This document shows, piece after piece, positions 16,707 to 25,039 of a stretch of DNA of 64,000 nt (positions are counted from its first letter, which is position 1; each line of letters begins with the position of its first letter). A program made the translations under genes and the position numbers. The notes under the pieces are model-generated. The model had not been told where the DNA came from. It saw only the letters and a program-made list of their open reading frames with translations, and did no database searches. Origin of the DNA: Pseudomonadota bacterium (GTDB lineage: Bacteria; Cyanobacteriota; Vampirovibrionia; Obscuribacterales; Obscuribacteraceae). Where the stretch lies: positions 62,001-126,000 of the forward strand of contig JAJPGY010000034.1 of assembly GCA_021325555.1 (NCBI GenBank), in the 5' to 3' direction.

Positions 16707-17780
16707 TTAGACGACCTCGACCTTGCTGTCGTCGCCTATCATCAGCCGATAAGCGACCGGCTTCAGGTGGCTGCGGGTCAGCTCGACGTTGGCGCCGATC
16801 AAGCTGTCCTCGATCCGCCCGTGGAAGTCCACGATCCGGCAGTTCTCCCGCAGAATCGAGTGCTCGATCTCGGCATGGCCCACCTGCGCGTTATCGCCGA
16901 TGGAAGTAAACGGGCCGACATAGCTGTGCTCGAGCACGCAGTTGTCTCCAATCACCGCCGGACCGCGCACGGTGCAATGTGAGAGTTTCGTCCCCTTGCC
17001 TACATGAACTCGTCCGGAGAGTCTGGTCGTCTCGTCGATCTGCCCGTCCATGCAGACGTCCGTCATCTCGTCGAGCACGACACGGTTGGCTTCCAGCATG
17101 TCGTCCTTCTTGCCGGTGTCCAGCCACCAGGAGGTGAGGACGTGGCTGTCCACGTGGTGCCCGGTGTCGATCAGGCGTTGAATCGCGTCGGTGATCTCCA
17201 GCTCGCCCCGCCTGCTTGGCTTGATCTCATCAATTGCCCGGTGGATGTTGGGGTTGAACAGGTAGACGCCGACCAGGGCAAGATTGGATTTCGGCCTGGC
17301 CGGCTTCTCCTCCAGGCAGAGGATGCGCCCGTCGCCGTTCAACTGGGCGACGCCGAAGGCGCTCGGGTTGGTCACCTCTTTAAGGAGAATAAACGCGTCG
17401 ACCTTGCTGCCCTTGAAGCGATCGACGAGCGGCGCCACGCCGTCCTTGATCAGGTTGTCGCCCAGGTACATGACGAAGGGGGCGTCGGCGAGGAAGCCGC
17501 GCGCGGTCTTGACGGCATGCGCCAGCCCCAGTGGCTGCTCCTGCAGGATATAGGTGATGCGGATGCCCCAGCGGTCGCCGTCGCCGGCAGCGGCCTTTAC
17601 GTCCTCGCCGGTCTCCGGGCTGATGATGATACCGATATCATAAATGCCGGCGTCCTTCAGGGCCTCTATTCCGTAGAACAAGATCGGCTTGTTTGCTACC
17701 GGCAAGAGCTGTTTGGCCGCCGTATGGGTGATCGGCCGCATACGCGTGCCTTTGCCGCCGCTCAAAATAAGTCCTTTCAT
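16707..17780 (-). CDS. rmlA: Glucose-1-phosphate thymidylyltransferase, long form
   Basis: First step of dTDP-L-rhamnose synthesis: dTTP + glucose-1-phosphate to dTDP-glucose. Signature GGKGTRMRPITHTAAKQLLP is at residues 8-27, the metal/nucleotide motif MYLGDNLI near residue 107, and EEKPARPKSNLALVGVYLF after it. At 357 residues it belongs to the long form, whose last 100 or so residues form a left-handed beta-helix of hexapeptide repeats (IGDNCVLEHSYVGPFTSIGD). Start 17780 is the only sensible one. It sits 49 bp downstream of the sugar transferase and heads rmlA-B-D-C on the minus strand. Confidence 0.95.
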   Translation of the reverse strand: MKGLILSGGKGTRMRPITHTAAKQLLPVANKPILFYGIEALKDAGIYDIGIIISPETGEDVKAAAGDGDRWGIRITYILQEQPLGLAHAVKTARGFLADAPFVMYLGDNLIKDGVAPLVDRFKGSKVDAFILLKEVTNPSAFGVAQLNGDGRILCLEEKPARPKSNLALVGVYLFNPNIHRAIDEIKPSRRGELEITDAIQRLIDTGHHVDSHVLTSWWLDTGKKDDMLEANRVVLDEMTDVCMDGQIDETTRLSGRVHVGKGTKLSHCTVRGPAVIGDNCVLEHSYVGPFTSIGDNAQVGHAEIEHSILRENCRIVDFHGRIEDSLIGANVELTRSHLKPVAYRLMIGDDSKVEVV

Positions 17781-17829
17781 AATCGCTCCGCTCGCTCCTG
17801 CGTCGCTCGCCCCGCTGTCACCTGTTAAT

Positions 17830-18453
17830 CTAGAATGCGCCGCGTTTGCTGATCACTGCCGCCGCCGTGGCCAGGAGAATTTTCCAGTCGAGCCAGTAGC
17901 TCCAGTTGTGGCAATACCAGGCATCGGCCTCCACCTTCACGTCGTCGGGCAGCTCGTCGCGACCGTTTATCTGCGCCCAGCCGGTGATGCCTGGCGGAAA
18001 CTCCAGCACCCCGCGCGCCTGACGCTTGGCCGTGAGGTCCGTCTGATTATATAGCGCCGGGCGCGGCCCGACGATGCTCATCTCGCCTTTCAGCACGTTC
18101 AGCAACTGCGGCAGCTCATCGAGGCTCGTTCTCCGCAACAGCCTGCCGACCCGGGTAACCGGGCTCGGGCGCTTGAGCATCTCGTCGGTGGGCAGGTCGG
18201 GGGTGCCGGTGTACATTGTGCGAAATTTATAAATCTCGAAGAGCTTTCCGTTGAGACCGATCCGTCTCTGCCGGAATAAGGCGGGCCCTTGTGAATCAAG
18301 TTTTATGCAGGCGGCCAGAATGAGCAAGACCGGCGCGCACACTATGAAGAGACCGGTTGCCAGCACAAGGTCGGTCAGCCGTTTGCAGGTCAGTCCGATT
18401 CGCGGCAGCGGCTTGCGCTTGCCCGGGCAGTTTACTTGTGTCGATCCGCTCAT
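17830..18453 (-). CDS. Undecaprenyl-phosphate sugar transferase (WcaJ/PglC type)
   Basis: Initiating glycan transferase that moves a sugar-1-phosphate from a nucleotide sugar to a polyprenyl phosphate at the inner membrane. The 207-residue protein has one membrane helix ([20 protein letters not shown], about residues 30-50) and the cytosolic catalytic core with [24 protein letters not shown] and [11 protein letters not shown], all family hallmarks. It lacks the multi-helix N-terminus of WbaP/WcaJ and so is a minimal form. First gene of the minus-strand rml operon and divergent from a GT2 gene, which suggests that this locus builds a lipid-linked surface glycan. Confidence 0.93.
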   Translation of the reverse strand: MSGSTQVNCPGKRKPLPRIGLTCKRLTDLVLATGLFIVCAPVLLILAACIKLDSQGPALFRQRRIGLNGKLFEIYKFRTMYTGTPDLPTDEMLKRPSPVTRVGRLLRRTSLDELPQLLNVLKGEMSIVGPRPALYNQTDLTAKRQARGVLEFPPGITGWAQINGRDELPDDVKVEADAWYCHNWSYWLDWKILLATAAAVISKRGAF

Positions 18454-18584
18454 CCGGACTTCGGGCTCTATCCTGGTTCCGAGGGCCCAATATCATAACC
18501 AACTGGCTGTATGATCTGGCAGTGGTCGTCTCTCAGGATGACTTCCCCGGCAGCCCGAATCGCGCCAGGAGCCGAAAGCGGATT

Positions 18585-19475
18585 GTGCAGCTCTCCGTAA
18601 TCATTGTCAGTTGGAATACGAACGCGCTGCTCGACCGCTGCCTGACCGCGTTGAAGACCGGGCTTGAGGGGATCGACAGCGAGGTATTCGTCATCGACAA
18701 CGCCTCGTCCGATGGATCGGCGCGCATGGTGGCCGAGCGGCACCCCTGGGCGCGGCTTATCGCCAACCAGGAGAACAGGGGGTTCGCGGCCGCCAACAAT
18801 CAGGCGATGTGGCTTGCCTGCGGCCGGTTCGTCCTGCTTCTCAACCCCGACACCGAGGTCGAGCCGCAGGCGGTGCCGGCGCTTCTGGCGTTCCTCGAGG
18901 AGCACCGGCAGGCCGGGGTTGTCGCCCCGCAGCTGCTCAACTCCGATGGCTCCATTCAACGATCTTGCCGGCAGTTTCCCACCTTCACCAACATGCTCTA
19001 CGAGCTTTGTGGTCTGAGCAGGCTGTTTCCCTCGGTCGCGTGCTTTCGGCAATACAAGATGCTGGACTGGAACCACGACGACGAGCGCGAGGTCGACCAG
19101 CCGGAAGGAGCCTGCCTTCTCGTGCGCCGGCAGGTGATCGAGGAGGTGGGCATGCTGGACGAAGGGTTTTTCATGCTCTTCGAGGAGGTCGACTGGTGCT
19201 ATCGCATCAAAGAGAAAGGCTGGCAGATCTGGTTCACGCCTTCGGCCAGGGTTACTCATCATTACGGGCAGTCGATCAAGCAGGTGAAGGTGAGAATGAT
19301 CCTTTCCTCGCACCGCGGGCTGTACAGGTTCTGGCGCAAGCACTATCGCGGTGACCGCTGGTATCTGGATGCCATCGCTTATAGTGGCTTAATGTCGCTG
19401 GCGTACGTGCGCATATTGAGCTACCTCTCGCGCCGGCTTCTTCGCGGCGACGCCCAGCTCGGCGGGGCGTCCTAG
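18585..19475 (+). CDS. Family 2 glycosyltransferase (rhamnosyltransferase-like)
   Basis: GT-A fold transferase, about 296 residues. It has the nucleotide-sugar strand LSVIIVSWNTNALLDRCL, IDNASSDGSARMV, ENRGFAAANNQ, a DxD-type LLLNPDTEVEP, and DEGFFMLFEEVDWCYRIKEKGW near the acceptor site. This set is typical of rhamnosyl- and other hexosyltransferases of O-antigen clusters. I place the start at GTG 18585, three residues before the first beta-strand. The ribosome site is weak (AGGAG 14 bases upstream), and longer frames run back over the divergent sugar-transferase gene. It is followed three bases later by lhgO. Confidence 0.9.
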   Translation: MQLSVIIVSWNTNALLDRCLTALKTGLEGIDSEVFVIDNASSDGSARMVAERHPWARLIANQENRGFAAANNQAMWLACGRFVLLLNPDTEVEPQAVPALLAFLEEHRQAGVVAPQLLNSDGSIQRSCRQFPTFTNMLYELCGLSRLFPSVACFRQYKMLDWNHDDEREVDQPEGACLLVRRQVIEEVGMLDEGFFMLFEEVDWCYRIKEKGWQIWFTPSARVTHHYGQSIKQVKVRMILSSHRGLYRFWRKHYRGDRWYLDAIAYSGLMSLAYVRILSYLSRRLLRGDAQLGGAS

Positions 19476-19478
19476 CGC

Positions 19479-20699
19479 ATGCCCGAGAGTTTCGATCTTG
19501 TCGTTGTCGGCGGTGGCGTCATCGGATGTGCCACCATGCGGGCCTGTCTGCTCGAGCGGCCGGGGCTCACAGCTTGCCTTGTCGAGCGCGAGCCGGAGCT
19601 GGCGCTGCACCAGAGCGGGCGCAACAGCGGCGTGGTGCACGCTGGCTACAACCAGAAGCCGGGGACGATCAAGGCTCGCTTTGTCGTGGAGGGCAGCCGC
19701 AGGGTCCGCGAGTTTTGCCGGACCAACAATGTCCCTGTTGTCGAAGACGGCATACTGGTAGTTGCCAGAGACGAATCAGAGATTGCCACGCTCAAGGAGC
19801 TCTTGGCGCGCGGGCAAGCAAACGGGGCCTGTGTCGAGCTTATCGATCGACAGCGCCTTGGCGAGCTGGAGCCGCACGCCTCCGGGATAGCCGCCCTCCT
19901 GGCAGCGGAGGGCGCCAGCTTCGATGCGCGCGGCTACACGCTTGCCCTGGCCGGGCAGGCGCGCGGGCTGGGCGCGGAGTTTTTCCTCGGCGAGTCGGTG
20001 GAGGACATCCACGAAAAGGGGGACAGGGTGGAGGTCCGCACCACAAAGCGAACCGTCGAGGCGAAGACGCTGGTTTGCGCGGCCGGACTTTACGCGGACA
20101 GGCTCGCACGCAAGGTGGGCTTGAGCAAGAAATATCGCATGGTTCCTTTCCGCGGCGAGTACCGCGAGCTTGTTCCTTCCCGGCGCCAGCTCGTGCGCTC
20201 GCACATCTATCCAGCCCCCAATCTGAAGTTCCCCTTCCTTGGTGTACACCTGTCCCGCACCTTTGACGGGCGCGTCCTGGTCGGCCCGGGAGCGGTCCTT
20301 GCGCTCGGGCGCGACAGCTACGGGCGGTTCGACGTGAACCTGAAGGATTTCGCCGAGATGGCCGGTGAAAAAGGTTTCTGGAAATTGTTTCTCTCCAGCG
20401 ATTTCCGAGCCGTGGCCAGGCAGGAATGGAGAAAGAGCCTCTTTCCGCGGGCGGTGGCCGCCGAGGCACGCGGGCTCGTGCCCGAGCTCAAAGACGAGGA
20501 TCTGGTGGAAAGCCGGGCGGGCATTCGGGCCCAGCTTGTATCGACTGACGGCGAGCTGGTGGACGATCTGGTCATCGAGGAGAGCGCACGCACGATTCAC
20601 GTATTGAACGCCGTGAGCCCGGCGCTGACCTGCTCTTTGCCGTTCGCCGATCACATTACGTTGCTGGTCGCAAAAAGGCTCTGGCAGCCGGTGCCGTGA
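19479..20699 (+). CDS. lhgO: L-2-hydroxyglutarate oxidase (FAD-dependent)
   Basis: Oxidises L-2-hydroxyglutarate to 2-oxoglutarate using FAD; a metabolite-repair enzyme usually linked to the respiratory chain. The N-terminus is a FAD-binding Rossmann strand (LVVVGGGVIGCATMRACL). The family signature HQSGRNSGVVHAGYNQKPGT follows, then VEDGILVVARDE, and near the C-terminus ESRAGIRAQLVSTDGELVDD and AVSPALTCSLPFADHI. 406 residues is normal. It starts three bases after the GT2 stop, so the two are co-transcribed although their functions seem unrelated. Other DAO-family oxidases are possible but less likely. Confidence 0.9.
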   Translation: MPESFDLVVVGGGVIGCATMRACLLERPGLTACLVEREPELALHQSGRNSGVVHAGYNQKPGTIKARFVVEGSRRVREFCRTNNVPVVEDGILVVARDESEIATLKELLARGQANGACVELIDRQRLGELEPHASGIAALLAAEGASFDARGYTLALAGQARGLGAEFFLGESVEDIHEKGDRVEVRTTKRTVEAKTLVCAAGLYADRLARKVGLSKKYRMVPFRGEYRELVPSRRQLVRSHIYPAPNLKFPFLGVHLSRTFDGRVLVGPGAVLALGRDSYGRFDVNLKDFAEMAGEKGFWKLFLSSDFRAVARQEWRKSLFPRAVAAEARGLVPELKDEDLVESRAGIRAQLVSTDGELVDDLVIEESARTIHVLNAVSPALTCSLPFADHITLLVAKRLWQPVP

Positions 20700-20712
20700 T
20701 CCGTGCTGCGGG

Positions 20713-21450
20713 CTAACGGTCGATGTGCACTCCGCCGTCGATGAACAGGCATTCGCCGGTGACGAAAGGGTTGTCTATCAGGTAGTTGATGCCCTGAACG
20801 ATGAACTGCGGATCGCCCTTCATTTTGAGCGGCACCTGTCTGGCCCGCTTTTCCATGTAGGTTTCGTCCGGATTGTCGATCGGCTCGGTTGTCGAGCCCG
20901 GCGCGATGGCGTTTACCCTTATCCCCGGCGCCAGGGTTCTGGCCGCCATCTGTGTGAAGCTGAGAAGCGTCTTTTTGCTAAGCAGATAGGCGAAATACCG
21001 GGGATCATTGGATGTCACCGTGGTGTCGACGATGTTGATGACATGTCCCTGCCCGCGCAGCCTGGCGAACTCGCTGGTCATGAAGAAGGGCGCCCGCACG
21101 TGGATGGCGAAGTTTCTCTCGTACAGCTCCGGGTCGGTCTCGAGGAGATCGCCGCGGTTGAAGATTGAGGCGTTGTGGACAAGCAGGGACAATCCCGGCA
21201 ACTCGCCGGCGGCCTGTCTCACCGCGGCGATGGCCTCCGGCAGGTCGAAAAGATCGGCCTTGATGAGCGTGCATTGCCGGCCGGTGCTCGTGATCTCCGA
21301 GCGCAGCTGTTCGGCTTCCTGCCGGGAAGTGTGGTAATGCAGCCCTATGTGGAAACCCCGGCCGGCCAGGGCGATGGCGATCGCCCGCCCGACGCGTCTG
21401 GCCGCGCCGGTCACCAGCGCCGATTGCTCCTGCTTTTCGCTCACCGGCAT
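20713..21450 (-). CDS. Short-chain dehydrogenase, FolM/pteridine-reductase type
   Basis: NAD(P)H-dependent SDR of 245 residues. The cofactor loop reads TGAARRVGRAIA, with the Arg pair characteristic of pteridine/dihydromonapterin reductases (FolM). NASIF (NNAG equivalent) follows, then the catalytic Tyr-Lys in YLLSKKTL, and a C-terminal GECLFIDGGVHI. Likely role: reduction of dihydrofolate or dihydromonapterin. It lies 18 bp downstream of the acetyltransferase at 21469-22515 in the same orientation and converges with lhgO. Confidence 0.85.
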   Translation of the reverse strand: MPVSEKQEQSALVTGAARRVGRAIAIALAGRGFHIGLHYHTSRQEAEQLRSEITSTGRQCTLIKADLFDLPEAIAAVRQAAGELPGLSLLVHNASIFNRGDLLETDPELYERNFAIHVRAPFFMTSEFARLRGQGHVINIVDTTVTSNDPRYFAYLLSKKTLLSFTQMAARTLAPGIRVNAIAPGSTTEPIDNPDETYMEKRARQVPLKMKGDPQFIVQGINYLIDNPFVTGECLFIDGGVHIDR

Positions 21451-21468
21451 TGTGGCGCTTTCCGAAGG

Positions 21469-22515
21469 TCAGGGGAGGTCGTCGAGGGCCAGGCGAAAAC
21501 GGTGCACGGACGTCCACAGGCGCGCGCCGAGCTTGCTCCACGCCCGGTGCACGGCCACATTTGGCAGCTGCGTCTTGATCTCCACGCTCTTGACCGCCCG
21601 GACCTGGAACCAGCCTAGAGCCGCTCGCACCAGCGACGAGTAAATGCCGCGTCCATGATGGTCCGGGTGCACCGCGTTAAGGGGAACATGGGCGACCTCC
21701 ATGCCGCGCTCTTGCTCCAACGGTGATGGCATGGACAGGGTGATGAACCCGAGCGGCTCGCCGTCCAGCTCGTAGACCAGGACTTCATCTGCGAGCTTGC
21801 GCGCGCATGAGTTGCGGACCCACAGCCTGTACAGCTCGCGTACCGCCGGCGCCGGGAACAGGGGGTCGCTGTTGAAGCGGTGCGCGTTGTAGAGGCGATT
21901 GCCGAAGCACTCCGCCGATATCGCCTCCACGCGCTCGCGATCGGATTCTCGCGCCGGGCGAACGTTCGGCTCGCCGGCCAAGTGACTCAGTCCCTGGAGA
22001 TCGAGGCGGTGCGTCACCAGTGTGTCCGCCAGCGCGAAGCCGCACCGGGAAAGGCAAAACAGGCTCAGGTTGTCGGCGGGATCCGCCGTGGCTCCGACAT
22101 AACGGAGCCCCAGATGCCGGGCGTGCTCGAGCGACCGGCGCAACAGCTCGACGCCTTCCCCGATCGGCTCTTCACCCACCTCGGTGACCGGCGGGCTTAC
22201 CAGCGGGTAGATCTGCCCGATGCCGAAGCCGAAGTGATCGCTGTCCCAGGCCATCTTGCGAATGCCGCAAAGCCAGGGTCCGGATGCGGCTTGCCGGTAA
22301 GCCAGGCGGAGCGCGCCGGGCTCCGGGGAGCTGAGCCGTGTCAGGTCCTCGAGCAGATAGCGGGCGGCCAGCTCCCCGGAGCCGCCCGCGTCGGCGAGCC
22401 CGGGCAGATGCTGCGACGAGGCGAGGGCGCGCCAAAGATCGGCTGCCGGCTGGAGATCGTCTAGCCAGCGGAGGTTTCGCGCCAGGGCAGTGCTGGCTTC
22501 CAACAAAGAGGACAT
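21469..22515 (-). CDS. GNAT acetyltransferase resembling dTDP-4-amino-sugar N-acetyltransferase (WecD/RffC)
   Basis: 348 residues. The N-terminal half carries KMAWDSDHFGFGIGQIYPL, the WDSDFFG-type motif of dTDP-fucosamine/viosamine acetyltransferases. The C-terminal half is a GNAT fold with NAVHPDHHGRGIYSSLVRAAL for acetyl-CoA binding. A sugar N-acetylation role would fit the adjacent rml and glycosyltransferase genes, but no sugar aminotransferase is visible in the window, so the substrate is open. It has a divergent promoter region with the GtrB-like gene at 22694 and probably leads a two-gene operon with the FolM-like reductase. Confidence 0.8.
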   Translation of the reverse strand: MSSLLEASTALARNLRWLDDLQPAADLWRALASSQHLPGLADAGGSGELAARYLLEDLTRLSSPEPGALRLAYRQAASGPWLCGIRKMAWDSDHFGFGIGQIYPLVSPPVTEVGEEPIGEGVELLRRSLEHARHLGLRYVGATADPADNLSLFCLSRCGFALADTLVTHRLDLQGLSHLAGEPNVRPARESDRERVEAISAECFGNRLYNAHRFNSDPLFPAPAVRELYRLWVRNSCARKLADEVLVYELDGEPLGFITLSMPSPLEQERGMEVAHVPLNAVHPDHHGRGIYSSLVRAALGWFQVRAVKSVEIKTQLPNVAVHRAWSKLGARLWTSVHRFRLALDDLP

Positions 22516-22553
22516 GACCGGGTCGGGTTCCTCGCCGGGGAGCCTGTGTCGAG

Positions 22554-22583
22554 TTTATATTCTACTACCGAAAATTTAGTTAA
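22554..22583 (-). promoter_or_regulatory. Candidate sigma70 promoter for the acetyltransferase operon
   Basis: On the minus strand, TTAACT (22583-22578) is followed after 18 bp by TATAAA (22559-22554), 39 bases before the start codon at 22515. It lies in the divergent 178-bp intergenic region. Confidence 0.5.
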
Positions 22584-22622
22584 TCACCGGGCGGACGATG
22601 CTTGTCCTGGCCGGCAGCGGAG

Positions 22623-22652
22623 TTGATCTTCTCCGGTTGCATGGTGGATAAT
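22623..22652 (+). promoter_or_regulatory. Candidate sigma70 promoter for the GtrB-like glycosyltransferase
   Basis: TTGATC (22623-22628) and GATAAT (22647-22652) are separated by 18 bp, 41 bases before the ATG at 22694. It lies back to back with the minus-strand promoter at 22554-22583. Confidence 0.5.
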
Positions 22653-22693
22653 CTTCCGGTTGCTAAGAGTTTTCTTGAAGACCAGGCGGTCAG

Positions 22694-23698
22694 ATGTCGA
22701 TCGACCTTTCGATTGTAGTTTGCGTATACAACGAAGAGCCGCGCAATCTGTGGATCATGCTCGACCGTCTGCGCGCGGCGATCACGCCTTCAGGCCTGTC
22801 CTACGAGGTGGTTTTTGTCGACGACGGCAGCCGTGCCGAAACGAACAAGGCCCTGCGCGAGGTGGCCGCGCGGACTGATTACGTCAAGCTGGTGATCCTG
22901 TCCCGGAACTTCGGGCAGCAGGCGGCGATAACGGCCGGCATCGACCATTGCGACGGGCAGGCGGTGATCAACATCGACTCCGACCTGCAAGACCCGCCGG
23001 AGATGATTCCGGATATGGTGCGTCTCTGGCGGGACGGTTATGACGTGGTGTACGCGCAGCGCAACACGAGACGCGATCGCCTGGCCAAGAAGCTGTCCGC
23101 CTACCTGTTCTATCGCCTCCTGGGGCTCGTGTCCACCGTGCGCATGCCGCTGGATACCGGGGACTTCCGCCTCATGGATCGCAAAGTCGTGGACGCGCTG
23201 GCGGCGCTTCCGGAAAAGACCCGCTTTTTGCGCGGACTGGTCCCGTGGCTCGGCTTCAAGCAGATCGGAATCTCCATTGAAAGAGACGCCCGGTCCGCCG
23301 GGGAGAGCGGGTACACCTTGAGAAAGTTGCTGGCATTGGCCTTCGACGGCATTCTGTCGTTCAGTGTGGCGCCACTATATGTGGTGCTCCTCCTGGGCGG
23401 CTCCCTGTTCGGCCTCGGGGTCGTCGGGTTGCTTGCCTGGCTGTTGTGCGGCTCAGCAAGCGGCGCTCAGGGAGGGCTTGTCGCCGCCGTCATCGCCATG
23501 CTGGCCTTGACCGGCCTTCAGATTGCCTGCGTCGGGCTGGTGGCCATCTACCTGTCCAAGACGCTCGAGGAGGTCAGAGCCCGCCCGACCTACATTGTCG
23601 CCGAGCGCGCTGGCGCCCCCTTCGCTGCCCCGGATCGGCCGGCGCAGGCAGCCCGCCGCCGCCCGGCCCTTGCGGAGCGTGGTCAGGAAGATCGGTAG
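22694..23698 (+). CDS. Polyprenyl-phosphate glycosyltransferase, GtrB/DPM1 type
   Basis: 334-residue GT2 enzyme that loads a sugar onto polyprenyl phosphate on the cytosolic face. The catalytic domain has LSIVVCVYNEE, VVFVDDGSRAETN, NFGQQAAITAGIDH and the metal motif INIDSDLQDPPE. DTGDFRLMDRKVVDAL and RDARSAGESGYTLRKLLALA are the typical GtrB motifs. Two C-terminal membrane helices (PLYVVLLLGGSLFGLGVVGL and AVIAMLALTGLQIACVGLVA) anchor it. The product could feed a GT-C transferase or flippase not seen here. The basic Pro/Ala-rich tail after residue 305 is probably unstructured. Confidence 0.92.
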   Translation: MSIDLSIVVCVYNEEPRNLWIMLDRLRAAITPSGLSYEVVFVDDGSRAETNKALREVAARTDYVKLVILSRNFGQQAAITAGIDHCDGQAVINIDSDLQDPPEMIPDMVRLWRDGYDVVYAQRNTRRDRLAKKLSAYLFYRLLGLVSTVRMPLDTGDFRLMDRKVVDALAALPEKTRFLRGLVPWLGFKQIGISIERDARSAGESGYTLRKLLALAFDGILSFSVAPLYVVLLLGGSLFGLGVVGLLAWLLCGSASGAQGGLVAAVIAMLALTGLQIACVGLVAIYLSKTLEEVRARPTYIVAERAGAPFAAPDRPAQAARRRPALAERGQEDR

Positions 23699-23707
23699 AC
23701 CTTTCCC

Positions 23708-24943
23708 TTACGAGTTGGGATCGCAGGAGTTGCACTGCTCGATCAACTCGCTGGCCCGGGCGATGAGCCGCTCCTTGCGATCGGGGGCGACCTCCGACAG
23801 ATAAGTGTCGATGGCGGCCAGCGGCGACAGCGCAGCCGACTCGTTGAGCTGCGGCAGGCGCGCGCGGTTGGGCGGCGGCACCACATCGGGAAACAGCCTC
23901 AGCGAAAGCGCCGGGGATGCCGCAGCGCGCAGGCGATCTTCGCAGAGATCCTGCAGCTGCTCCTCGTTGACCTTGAAGCGCACCCGCAGGACGCAGCCCG
24001 GCAGCACCTGGCGCGCGATGCGCTCGCAGAGCCGGTCGGTTATGTCCTCTAAGCCGGTAAGATCCGCTTCCACCGTGACGAACGGCCGTGGATTGATTGA
24101 TTGAAACTCATAGGTGGTGGCGCCGCGGGCCAGCTTGACATGAACGAAGCCCTTGTCCTCATCCTGCTCGCCGAAGTCCACCCGCTCCAGGCTGCCGGCA
24201 TAGACGATCGCGGGACGCTCCTTGCGGATGATCTGGTGCTTGTGCACGTGCCCGAGCGCCACATAGTCCACCCGGTCGTCGATGAAGATATCGGTGGGGA
24301 AGGTGAGCGTATAGCCGACCAGCAGCTCCTGTTCTATGCCCGCCAGTGCCCTGTCCACGGTCATGTGCGCGGCCACCACCGCCGGCAGCGAGCTGTCCAG
24401 CTCCGCATAGTAGCCCTTCAAAAGAGCATCTATGTGCGCGACCAGAACCTTGTCGACCTCCCCGGCCGGCAGCGGCAGGTACTTGTCCGAGGTGACGAGC
24501 TGGTGGCGGGTCACATGCGGGAGCCCGATCAGCTGAAAGGCACCGGCGGCAGTATCAATGGTCTGGGAGAGCGGGCGATCGATGGTGATCACGCCGGGCA
24601 CCTCCAGGCTCTGGAATACGGACAGGGCATGGCTGGACGTTGACCTGAGCAGCTGATCGTGGTTGCCCACCAGGAGGATCGTCGTAACGCCGGCGTCGGA
24701 CAGGCGCTTGAGTTCCCGGGCGAACATCTTCTGATAGACCGGCTCCGGGTGGGCGTTGCGGTACGCGTCCCCGGAGAAGAGGAAGGCGTGCACGCGGTGA
24801 GCCAGCGCATAGTCGACTACCCTGTCGAGCGCGGAGACGAAATCCTCGAAACGGACATTGAGCCCCGTCTCCGGGTTGATGCGCCCGTGCCCCTCGCCGG
24901 AGCCGAAGTGGATGTCCGAAACGTGGACGATCTCTATGGACAT
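23708..24943 (-). CDS. sbcD: SbcD/Mre11-family DNA exonuclease
   Basis: Calcineurin-like metallophosphoesterase of the SbcD/Mre11 group, 411 residues, acting on DNA ends and hairpins. The metal ligands are visible in order: HVSDIHFG, FLFSGDAYRNAHP, LVGNHDQL, AAHMTVD and LGHVHKHQ. A capping domain occupies the C-terminal third. No sbcC/rad50 ATPase gene is next to it, whereas SbcD usually sits beside SbcC, so its partner must be elsewhere or it works alone. It converges with the GtrB-like gene with a 9-bp gap. Confidence 0.9.
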   Translation of the reverse strand: MSIEIVHVSDIHFGSGEGHGRINPETGLNVRFEDFVSALDRVVDYALAHRVHAFLFSGDAYRNAHPEPVYQKMFARELKRLSDAGVTTILLVGNHDQLLRSTSSHALSVFQSLEVPGVITIDRPLSQTIDTAAGAFQLIGLPHVTRHQLVTSDKYLPLPAGEVDKVLVAHIDALLKGYYAELDSSLPAVVAAHMTVDRALAGIEQELLVGYTLTFPTDIFIDDRVDYVALGHVHKHQIIRKERPAIVYAGSLERVDFGEQDEDKGFVHVKLARGATTYEFQSINPRPFVTVEADLTGLEDITDRLCERIARQVLPGCVLRVRFKVNEEQLQDLCEDRLRAAASPALSLRLFPDVVPPPNRARLPQLNESAALSPLAAIDTYLSEVAPDRKERLIARASELIEQCNSCDPNS

Positions 24944-25006
24944 CTGCGACCTCGTGCCAGCCCTCCTTATAGTCTACGCTGGATCCGGAATCGCTGAACA
25001 GTTCCT

Positions 25007-25012
25007 TATAAT
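25007..25012 (+). promoter_or_regulatory. Candidate -10 element for the gene at 25040
   Basis: A consensus TATAAT lies 27 bases before the ATG at 25040. No matching -35 is seen at 16-18 bp. A GAACAGTTC inverted sequence immediately upstream could be an operator. Confidence 0.4.
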
Positions 25013-25039
25013 GTAATCTGGAACGCAGAGGATCTAAGT

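Noticed and set aside
24995-25005. LexA box (GAACAGTTC) before the secreted protein gene at 25040
   Set aside because: The two half-sites are only one base apart, which does not fit known LexA consensus spacing.
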